Assembly (NCBI GenBank): GCA_045126595.1
Contig: JBGVOS010000070.1
Coordinates: 1-13,888 of the forward strand
Reading direction: 5' to 3'
DNA: 13,888 nucleotides
DNA from: UBA1189 sp045126595
Lineage (GTDB): Bacteria; Bacteroidota; Bacteroidia; Bacteroidales; Bacteroidaceae
Part shown: in pieces, positions 7,398 through 13,888 of the stretch
Layout: every line of letters starts with the position of its first letter
Numbering within the stretch: the first letter of the stretch is position 1
Notes under the pieces: model-generated
Told to the model about the DNA's origin: nothing
The model's input: the letters and a program-made list of their open reading frames with translations, nothing else
Database searches by the model: none
Program-made: the position numbers and the translations under genes

Positions 7398-7424
7398 GGG
7401 ATGCGCCACATGGCGCACCCCTTT
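7395..7424 (-). terminator. Terminator of the large secreted-protein gene
   Basis: The stem is AAAGGG-A-TGCGCC (7395-7407) with GGCGCA-C-CCCTTT (7412-7424), with one A/C mismatch and a 4-nt loop. On the minus strand it is followed by GTTTATT. It begins 20 bp after the stop at 7445. Confidence 0.8.
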
Positions 7425-7444
7425 CGTCAATCATGTATGAAGAA

Positions 7445-10400
7445 TTACTTCTTAATCACCTTCTTGCCGTTAACGATGTAGATACCCTTCTCCATCTTCT
7501 CTACGCGACGGCCGTGGATGTCGTAGATAACGGCATCAGCATCAGCATTGATGTTGTCGATACCTTGACCCTCGTCGAGGATCTGTACTGTCAATACGAT
7601 ATCCTCAGCGGGAGCCTTCCAGCCCATCATTTCATATTCCATGAACGATTCCTTAGCCAAGGTGATGGTGTAGGTACCTACCTTAGAACCCATAAAGATG
7701 TATGAGTTGGTTCCATCGTAATCCAAACCGTTCATAAATTCGAACGCATCAGAAGCATCATTACCCTCAGCGTCTACAATAACAGGAACACTCTGGAAGT
7801 AGAACTTACCATCGAAGTTCACCTTGATCATAGCCTCAGGTGTTGCAACGATAGCAGAGAAGTCGGCCATAACATCCTCACCTACGGTTACGTTAACCAC
7901 TGTGAGAGGAGTTGCAGGCGCAGCCTCGATAGTGATAACAGCTTCAATTGCAGCGTTGATGTAGTTAGCATCCTCAGCACCTACGATGAAGCCCTCAGGA
8001 ATATTCAAGTAGTATTCGCCAGCATCGGTGAACTCACCGTTGAACTCTGCAGATACAGTGAAACGAACAACACATGCATTCTCTGCGAGAACCTCAGCAT
8101 CGAGGTTAGTGGGCCCCCACTTGTCTTCCAATGTAGCCCAACCAGCATTCTCTGCCAAAGCTACGGGACAATCGAAGGTTACATCGATAGTAGAGATTGA
8201 CTGTACAGTAGCAGTACCCTCAACGAGAGCAACTTCACCTACCACAGCGCTAACGATAGCGAGGTATTCGGGCTCAACAACCTCAGGAACACCAGCATAG
8301 TAGAGTTCGAATGCATCGGCATTTGACCACTGGTACTGAGTCTCAGAAGAAGAGCTTACAAGGATAGTGAGTGTACCATCCTCTACGAGGCCCTCAACCT
8401 CAACATACTGCCAACCGCGGTGGCCCTGTCCCATTTCAACAACAGAACCGTCCTTAGCGATGTTACCGCCCTGATCACCGATACCAGTTACTGTAGTCTC
8501 GCCTGCGTTAGCAGCAAATGTCATCTGAATACCAGTAGCAGACATCCAAGCAGCCTTAACTACATACTTACCGTTGGGGAGACCAGTAATAGCCTGTGAC
8601 ATGCTTGCATTCCATGAAGAAGCACCCCACTCACCGATTTCGGCGATACCGCCTACACCGTCATAACCTTCACCGCCAATACGGTTGGCCTTAACGCCAG
8701 TCCAACCATCCAAGTTCATAGTGAAGTCGGGGTTCTGGATCAAGTAGGTGAGGTCAAACATGTTGCCATCCAAGAGATTTGCATTGGCAATGTAAGTGAA
8801 GTAGTCAGCTTTGATTGTCTCAACAGCCTGTGCAAGGGCCTCAAGTGAGGTAGCCTGCATACCGGCACCGCCATACATGTTGAACTCGAGCAACTCTGCA
8901 GCTTCAGTAGTTGTAGGCTCAGAGATTTCGGCAGCAGCCTTGAACTTCTGAACAAATACATCGTAGCCAGCATATACCTCATTGATCTCCTTCAAAGAAG
9001 CAGTAGCTTCAGCCAAGGTCTCAGCCATTGCGTTCAGCGCGTCAACGTCTGTAGTCGTTTCGAGCTGTTCGTTCAACTGGTATGCAGCATCGTCGATCTC
9101 GTAGAACGACATCTTGAGCATCATAGCCTGACAAGCAGCCAAGGCAGCTCCGAACTCATCGTATGCAGCTGTGAAGGCCTCCTTCGCTGCATTGACAAGA
9201 GCCTCATTAGAAGCCTCACCGAGGTACTTCAATGAGATATTATCGATACCACACCAGCGGTTAACAGCTACTGTCTGCTCGAAACCAACCTCGATGGTGT
9301 TGTTCTTAACAATAGTACGTACGGTATAAGCTGTGGGAGCACCTGTTGTGAGAGCTACCTTGTCAGCATTAGCATATACGAACTGTGCAGAGCCGTCAAA
9401 TGTCTCAACGAATGCAGCGATAGAGAGTTCATATACACCATTGGGGATGTTCTCGATTACCTGATAGAGCTTACCGGTATAGTTGCTACCGTTCCAGTTC
9501 TCGAAGAAGTTGCCAGTGAAAGCACCCTGCTGGTTGCTTGCCAAAGCCTGGTTCTGAGCGCCAGTGGTGCTCTTCCAAGGATCTTTGCTTGAGTCGAAGG
9601 TTCCGTTAACTACGAAGTTGGTCAATACGGGATTCTCCTCAGAAGCGCCAGCTACTGCGTTGGTGTTGTTTGCCAATATGATAGCTGTCTTCAATGCAGC
9701 TGTAGCGGCAACCACCTCATCCTTATCGTTTGAGTTGTCATATACTGCCTGAGCTGCAGCGATTGCAGTAGCAAGTGCATCGGTCACAGGCGATACGGCA
9801 TTAGCTGCATCAAGAGCAGCCTGCAAGTCAGCCTTCGCAAGGTTCAATGCCTCATTGTTAGACACGTGCAATGTCAGAGACTTAATCTGGATTGAGTGCC
9901 AGTTAGAACCTGCAGCCTTCTTATTCATCTCAATGTGCAAAGTTCCATCGGTAACCTCTACTCCTTCCAATACGTATGTAGCGTTATTGTTCAGACCAGG
10001 GTTAAGGAATACCTTCATAGAAATCTCCACGTTGTTTGCTACCAGATAGGTAAGTTCCTCCTGACCATCAGTAGCCGGAGAATCTTGCCATGCCACACGT
10101 GCATTAGCCCAGAGTTCTACTGTATAGTTTCCATTCTCAAGACCTGTAACATCTTGCCACAGCACAACACCGGTAGTTGATGCACTAGTACTTGTTTGGC
10201 CGTCCTGGAAGTTCTCTTGCATTGCAATGCCATCAATAGTAACACCGTTAGGCTTACCATTCTCGCAAATCCAGCCATTCTTGTTAACCTTATCAGTCAT
10301 ATCTACATCAGTGGTTTCACCGGGCTCCTCGGGTTCGGGTTCAGTAGGTTCTTCTATTTCAGGATCAGCCTCTGCGTCACCAAGACGTGTGAGAGTCCAT

Positions 10401-12511
10401 GCACCGATGTTGGTGTATTCGCCACCGGGGTTGTTACCAACGTTTGCGATACCAATCTTAATCTCGCCATCCTCCTGTACGTTGAAGACGAGCTCGTTTA
10501 CATACTGGCCATTGTTGAACCAAGTCTGAACAGCAGATGAAGAGTTGGGGACGAACTTGCCGTTTACAGTTACAGAACCACTGCCTGCAGCGTAGTCGGT
10601 ATCAGAAGCGCCCTCGTAGCGGTTCTGTACGTTAGCTTCATATTTATATGTAGCGGTCTGTGCATAGAGCTTAACCAAGTGGGTCTCTGTACCAGCCTGG
10701 ATAGCATCGTACTCAGCCTGCTCGTCACCACCGAAGCGGAAAGCAGCCTGTGCGGTCATCTTGTACTGACCAGCGGGAAGAGAGATTGTCTGGTTGAAGT
10801 CGAAGGTTGCACCTGAGCTAACCTTTACCATACCACCAGAGATACCCTTAGTTCCATCAGTGTTCCAAGCCTCTTCTGTAGAGAGGTCGGCGTTTACAAT
10901 AGCAGAAGTAAAGTCGTTGGGATCAACTGCAGGTTCATTCTCTACGACTTCAAGCATAAATGTAGAACCAGCATCGTTATCCCACCAGTGTGCAACCTTA
11001 CCTGCAGAGGCATTCAGGCAGTATTTGTCAGCATCAGGTCTACGCAAGCAGAATCCGCTCTTTGCTGCTTCAGAAGTCTCTCTGGTAGCAGCGAGCACAT
11101 ACTGAGAAGCATCAGCATAATCTACCAAAACAACAGCACCATCAGCGGTTGACTGCATAGCCTTGGCTGCTGCCTTATTCACCACCTTGAAACCATCGAA
11201 GATGTTACCCACGAAAGCCCAAGCATAGGTCTCCTTTGCTGTCTCATCCATCTCAGCATCAACCCACTCAAGATAAGTCTGATCAGTCAGATACTGAATA
11301 TATTTCGGTGTATTAGAGTGCATCTTCACATAGTACCAAGCGTCAATGCTCTCAACATCAGCAGCTGCAACGAAGGGGAGTTCACCTATGGTAAGCGCGA
11401 TTTCCATAGTTACTGCACCATCGGTCAAATCTTCTGCTGCGATAACACCCTCGGGCTTAGTCGCAGAAACGGTGTAGGGAAGAGCAACAGTAATAGCAGG
11501 CCATTCTTCGCCAACAAGTGTTGTCACCGTCTGTGTGTACTTAACTTCGTCACCATATGTAAGGTTGTAGGTTACAACAGCCTCCTGTAACTTGGTGGGA
11601 TCTTCTCTCTGAACGAACTGCCATGCAGAAGCTGAACCAGCAGCACCGGCCCAATTTGTAAGGCCACCGCTTGCACCACTACCACCACCATGACCATTAG
11701 CATGGAGGGCATTACCGTCAAACTTAATGTTGAAAGAATTAGCACCAAGAGCATTGATAGCTGCATAAACAGCGTCAGCACTCATTGCGCCTGCCGTATT
11801 GCTCAAATACTTGTCAGTGCCGAGGTTCTTCAAAGCAATAGTACCATCCTCATTTACGGTAGGGATCCAATAGTAATTAAGGTTTGTGAGATCTTCGGTT
11901 GCCCATGCTGCGTTACCATCAGCATTTACATAGAGAGCCTTCTTCACGCCCTGTACCTTCTCAAACAAGGGACATTCGATAACGTAGAACATGTCTGTCA
12001 TGGGGAATACATAGCCATCAGCCAATTCCATCACGAAGACAGAGCCATCATCGTTAGCGCTCCAAGTGGTAAAGTCACTAGTGCTTTCGTTAGTAGCAAA
12101 GTTCTTCTCATTGATGCAGCTATTACCATCAAGACCACCCTTGGGGCCAATAGCCAAACCTGTGCCCTTAGGCGAAACACCTACAGCCCACTCTGTGCCT
12201 TCAGCAGTCCAAGAGTCTACACTTGCCAACTTGTTTGCAGTAGCAGCATTGTGGATGTAAAGAGCATCGTGTGAACCTGTGAAGAAGAATTTGTACTCGT
12301 CGCCAAAAGAAGAGCAACCATCCTTCAAACCTACAGCATCACCTGCGTAATACATCAAGCCACCAGGCTGTGATGAACGGGTGTTGTAGATTGTGTAGTA
12401 AATCGGATTTTCTAAATCCGTCGTAATTTGAGGCAGATCAGTAACATCAGCCTTCACCATTCCTACACAAAGAAACAGTGACATCATCAGAAAAGTAAAA
12501 GTTCTTTTCAT
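7445..12511 (-). CDS. Large secreted multi-domain binding protein with C-terminal sorting-like domain
   Basis: This is a protein of 1688 residues. A signal peptide (1-21, hydrophobic FLMMSLFLCVG, cleavage likely after VKA) is followed by beta-rich, ricin/trefoil-like segments (about 35-165, 180-300, 385-525). Next come two galactose-binding-like beta-sandwiches (about 533-711 and 734-884), joined by an acidic Pro/Glu linker (712-733), and an Ala-rich FIVAR-type helical stretch (886-950). A third sandwich (963-1098, with VVNGTFDS...W and CGIDNISLKYLG), a helical region (1099-1250) and a fourth sandwich (1252-1407, with IQNPDFTMNLDGW) follow. Two Ig-like domains (about 1412-1530, 1535-1645) precede the tail IYDIHGRRV...GIYIVNGKKV, a type IX secretion-like C-terminal domain. 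No catalytic motif was recognised, so a surface or secreted glycan-binding role is inferred. Third codon positions look more A/T-rich than in purL or parC. Domain limits are estimates by eye. Confidence 0.85.
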   Translation of the reverse strand: MKRTFTFLMMSLFLCVGMVKADVTDLPQITTDLENPIYYTIYNTRSSQPGGLMYYAGDAVGLKDGCSSFGDEYKFFFTGSHDALYIHNAATANKLASVDSWTAEGTEWAVGVSPKGTGLAIGPKGGLDGNSCINEKNFATNESTSDFTTWSANDDGSVFVMELADGYVFPMTDMFYVIECPLFEKVQGVKKALYVNADGNAAWATEDLTNLNYYWIPTVNEDGTIALKNLGTDKYLSNTAGAMSADAVYAAINALGANSFNIKFDGNALHANGHGGGSGASGGLTNWAGAAGSASAWQFVQREDPTKLQEAVVTYNLTYGDEVKYTQTVTTLVGEEWPAITVALPYTVSATKPEGVIAAEDLTDGAVTMEIALTIGELPFVAAADVESIDAWYYVKMHSNTPKYIQYLTDQTYLEWVDAEMDETAKETYAWAFVGNIFDGFKVVNKAAAKAMQSTADGAVVLVDYADASQYVLAATRETSEAAKSGFCLRRPDADKYCLNASAGKVAHWWDNDAGSTFMLEVVENEPAVDPNDFTSAIVNADLSTEEAWNTDGTKGISGGMVKVSSGATFDFNQTISLPAGQYKMTAQAAFRFGGDEQAEYDAIQAGTETHLVKLYAQTATYKYEANVQNRYEGASDTDYAAGSGSVTVNGKFVPNSSSAVQTWFNNGQYVNELVFNVQEDGEIKIGIANVGNNPGGEYTNIGAWTLTRLGDAEADPEIEEPTEPEPEEPGETTDVDMTDKVNKNGWICENGKPNGVTIDGIAMQENFQDGQTSTSASTTGVVLWQDVTGLENGNYTVELWANARVAWQDSPATDGQEELTYLVANNVEISMKVFLNPGLNNNATYVLEGVEVTDGTLHIEMNKKAAGSNWHSIQIKSLTLHVSNNEALNLAKADLQAALDAANAVSPVTDALATAIAAAQAVYDNSNDKDEVVAATAALKTAIILANNTNAVAGASEENPVLTNFVVNGTFDSSKDPWKSTTGAQNQALASNQQGAFTGNFFENWNGSNYTGKLYQVIENIPNGVYELSIAAFVETFDGSAQFVYANADKVALTTGAPTAYTVRTIVKNNTIEVGFEQTVAVNRWCGIDNISLKYLGEASNEALVNAAKEAFTAAYDEFGAALAACQAMMLKMSFYEIDDAAYQLNEQLETTTDVDALNAMAETLAEATASLKEINEVYAGYDVFVQKFKAAAEISEPTTTEAAELLEFNMYGGAGMQATSLEALAQAVETIKADYFTYIANANLLDGNMFDLTYLIQNPDFTMNLDGWTGVKANRIGGEGYDGVGGIAEIGEWGASSWNASMSQAITGLPNGKYVVKAAWMSATGIQMTFAANAGETTVTGIGDQGGNIAKDGSVVEMGQGHRGWQYVEVEGLVEDGTLTILVSSSSETQYQWSNADAFELYYAGVPEVVEPEYLAIVSAVVGEVALVEGTATVQSISTIDVTFDCPVALAENAGWATLEDKWGPTNLDAEVLAENACVVRFTVSAEFNGEFTDAGEYYLNIPEGFIVGAEDANYINAAIEAVITIEAAPATPLTVVNVTVGEDVMADFSAIVATPEAMIKVNFDGKFYFQSVPVIVDAEGNDASDAFEFMNGLDYDGTNSYIFMGSKVGTYTITLAKESFMEYEMMGWKAPAEDIVLTVQILDEGQGIDNINADADAVIYDIHGRRVEKMEKGIYIVNGKKVIKK

Positions 12512-12725
12512 AAGATTTGTGTTTAGTTAATAATTAGTTAATTTATAGTTAGTTATATCATCCCTAAAAAGTAATTTAGCACCCACAAAAGCCTCCCAAC
12601 GGCCTTCGCAGACGCATAATATCAAGCGAAATTAGGCATTTTTGCATTTCTTCACAACTTTTATTGAGGTGAAAACAGCGAAACATGTTGCACAACATAT
12701 TTTCAAAGAAACACGAAGCACGGCT

Positions 12726-12753
12726 CAAAAATACAGTTAGACAGCTAAACAAT
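12726..12753 (-). promoter_or_regulatory. Weak candidate promoter for the large secreted-protein gene
   Basis: The minus strand has TATTTTTG (12733-12726), matching TAnnTTTG, with ATTG (12753-12750) upstream at a spacing of only 16 bp. If used, it gives a leader of about 210 nt. No better TAnnTTTG site was found nearer the ATG, but the spacing is poor. Confidence 0.3.
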
Positions 12754-12801
12754 GTATCCCCACTCTAAGCATCCGGAAAATCGGACAAAGCCACGAGTCA
12801 T

Positions 12802-12861
12802 TCCCTCCGCGGAGGGATACTGTTCCCTTCGCGGAGAGACGATCGTCCCATCGCGGAGGGA
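12802..12861. repeat. Three GC-rich palindromes at exact 22-bp spacing
   Basis: TCCCTCCGCGGAGGGA (12802-12817) is a perfect 16-bp palindrome. TCCCTTCGCGGAGAGA (12824-12839) and TCCCATCGCGGAGGGA (12846-12861) are imperfect copies. Starts are exactly 22 bp apart, separated by TACTGT and CGATCG. No further unit is seen 22 bp to either side. The array lies 122 bp upstream of the parC -33 box. It resembles an operator array or tandem-repeat element; its function is unknown. Confidence 0.8.
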
Positions 12862-12959
12862 AAACCTTTTCAACAAAGAGAAGAGAAACGGAGAATATAC
12901 GCTGCGGGAAAAGTTTGAAAAGACATATTTGAAACTGCGCAAGCCCAGAAGATAGGCGG

Positions 12960-13017
12960 CGCCTCGGGAAATTGCAAATATAATTTGCATTTCCGCTCGG
13001 CTTGCACTATCTTTGTA
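12960..13017 (+). repeat. Shared ~58-bp promoter module, copy 2 (parC)
   Basis: This reads CGCCTCGGG - AAATTGC - AAATATAATTT - GCATTTCC - GCTCGGCTTGCAC - TATCTTTG - TA. It is the second copy of the module found at 4072-4128 on the opposite strand. GGAAATTGCAAAT (12967-12979) and ATTTGCATTTCC (12983-12994) form an inverted repeat with a 3-nt centre and a one-base bulge, covering the -33 box. Confidence 0.75.
12984..13015 (+). promoter_or_regulatory. parC promoter (Bacteroidetes -33/-7 type)
   Basis: TTTG (12984-12987), a 20-bp spacer and TATCTTTG (13008-13015) match the consensus exactly, with the same spacer length as the purL promoter. The predicted start is near 13022, about 22 nt above the parC ATG. 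Confidence 0.8.
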
Positions 13018-13043
13018 GCAATATAGCAATACCACACACATTT

Positions 13044-13888
13044 ATGAGCGAAGAAGATTTCAGCAAAGCTGACGTTGACGAATACGAAGACGAAAACCAA
13101 AACGAGAACAGCGTTGACGAGAGCATAAGCATCAACGAGGAGGAGAACCACGCCCACTACCAGCCGAAGAAGGACGAGGGCGATGACGACACGGTGAAGT
13201 ACCAGCTCTCGGGCATGTACCAGAACTGGTTTCTCGACTATGCATCGTACGTTATCCTCGAGCGTGCCGTGCCGCACATCAACGACGGTCTCAAGCCCGT
13301 GCAGCGCCGCATCCTGCACTCGATGAAGGAGAAGCACGACGGGCGCTACAACAAGGTGGCTAACCTCGTGGGACATACCATGCAGTACCATCCCCACGGC
13401 GATGCCTCCATCGGCGACGCCTTGGTACAGCTGGGACAGAAGGAGCTGCTCATCGACTGCCAGGGTAACTGGGGCAACATCCTTACGGGCGACGGTGCTG
13501 CCGCACCGCGTTACATCGAGGCACGCCTGTCGAAGTTTGCGCTCGAAGTGGTGTTCAACCCCAAGACGACGGAGTGGAAGCTCTCCTATGACGGCCGCAA
13601 CAAGGAGCCCATCACGCTGCCCGTGAAGTTCCCCCTACTCCTCGCCCAGGGCGTGGAGGGTATTGCCGTAGGTCTGTCATCGAAGATTCTTCCTCACAAC
13701 TTCAACGAGCTGTGCGATGCTGCCGTGAGCTACCTCAAGGGCGAGGACTTCGTGCTCTACCCCGACTTCCAGACGGGTGGCTTCGTCGACGTGGCCCGCT
13801 ACAACGACGGTGAGCGTGGCGGAGCGGTGCGCGTGCGTGCCCGCATCAACAAGGTGGACAACAAGACGCTCGCCATCACCGAGATTCC
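13044..13888 (+). CDS. parC: DNA topoisomerase IV subunit A (ParC), N-terminal part
   Basis: The first 281 codons of a type IIA topoisomerase A subunit are visible; the gene runs off the right edge. Topoisomerase IV decatenates daughter chromosomes. After an acidic, Asn/Glu/Asp-rich extension (about 1-50) comes the conserved core: NWFLDYASYVILERAVPHINDG (split here as NWFLDYASYV and ILERAVPHINDG), LKPVQRRIL, HTMQYHPHGD (111-120), GNWGN and the active-site segment AAAPRYIEARL with catalytic Tyr157. The acidic extension and ERAVP...NDG wording fit the Bacteroidetes ParC branch rather than GyrA, which lacks the extension and has SRALPDVRDG-type text. The position equivalent to E. coli GyrA Ser83 is Ala121 and that of Asp87 is Asp125. 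The ATG lies 28 bp below a consensus -7 box and no upstream in-frame start fits. A GyrA assignment is possible but less likely. Confidence 0.88.
   Translation, partial: MSEEDFSKADVDEYEDENQNENSVDESISINEEENHAHYQPKKDEGDDDTVKYQLSGMYQNWFLDYASYVILERAVPHINDGLKPVQRRILHSMKEKHDGRYNKVANLVGHTMQYHPHGDASIGDALVQLGQKELLIDCQGNWGNILTGDGAAAPRYIEARLSKFALEVVFNPKTTEWKLSYDGRNKEPITLPVKFPLLLAQGVEGIAVGLSSKILPHNFNELCDAAVSYLKGEDFVLYPDFQTGGFVDVARYNDGERGGAVRVRARINKVDNKTLAITEI

Larger units (their letters stand above)
12512..13043. other. Divergent intergenic region between the large secreted-protein gene and parC
   Basis: These 532 bp have no supportable gene. Next to the secreted-protein gene is a very A/T-rich leader (12515-12560). 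In the middle are a 6-2-6 inverted repeat ATGTTG-CA-CAACAT (12685-12698) and a weak minus-strand promoter candidate. Then follow the palindrome array (12802-12861) and the parC promoter module (12960-13017). Short reading frames here lack codon bias or family resemblance. Confidence 0.7.

Noticed and set aside
11690..12274. Plus-strand frame of 194 codons opposite the large secreted-protein gene
   Set aside because: Antisense shadow with cysteine-rich, low-plausibility protein sequence; the minus strand has a signal peptide and coherent domains.
12628..12650. Third, degenerate copy of the promoter module (GAAATTAGGCATTTTTGCATTTC region)
   Set aside because: Only the GAAAT...GCATTTC symmetry is shared; the invariant CGCTCGGCTTGCAC block and a -7 box are missing, so resemblance may be chance in A/T-rich DNA.
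12745..13041. Short frames on both strands across the parC upstream region
   Set aside because: They run through the palindrome array and the parC promoter module, and the protein sequences match nothing recognisable.

Overview
The window looks like chromosome from an anaerobic gut- or oral-type Bacteroidales bacterium, probably Prevotellaceae or a close relative. The reasons are: (i) promoters with the Bacteroidetes -7 element TAnnTTTG, often with a TTTG -33 box 19-20 bp upstream, and no clear Shine-Dalgarno sites; (ii) a very large secreted modular protein ending in the 'YDIHGRRV...GIYIVNGKKV..K' C-terminal region typical of this order; (iii) a class III fructose-1,6-bisphosphatase, single-chain PurL, a ParC with an acidic N-terminal extension, and small DUF2582-type and C_GCAxxG_C_C-type proteins. 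This placement is inference from sequence character, not from a database search.

Layout, left to right. The 3' end of rsgA (+) meets purL (-) across a bidirectional terminator. Upstream of purL, and also on the minus strand, lies fbp, then a REP/MITE-like inverted-repeat element, a strong hairpin terminator, a small winged-helix gene, a Cys-rich putative redox protein gene, and a 5-kb gene for a secreted 1688-residue multi-domain binding protein. A 530-bp intergenic region then separates that gene from the divergent 5' part of parC (+), which runs off the window. Most genes appear to be single transcription units: each minus-strand gene except the 5-kb one has a convincing -7 element of its own. 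The genes (ribosome maturation, purine synthesis, gluconeogenesis, topology, surface protein) do not form one pathway; this is mostly a housekeeping neighbourhood with one accessory surface gene that uses more A/T-rich codons than its neighbours.

The most unusual content is non-coding. The purL and parC promoters share a ~58-bp, almost identical module: an inverted repeat around the -33 box, a 14-bp invariant spacer block and the same TATCTTTG -7 box. Upstream of each copy is a short array of palindromes with exactly 22-bp periodicity: four GGGTATACCC-type units next to purL and three TCCCtcCGCGGAGGGA-type units upstream of parC. The core sequences differ completely but the period is identical. 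This pairing of a shared promoter module with 22-bp palindromic arrays is the best candidate for an undescribed system here. No CRISPR array, tRNA, rRNA, transposase, phage gene or recognisable defence system was seen.
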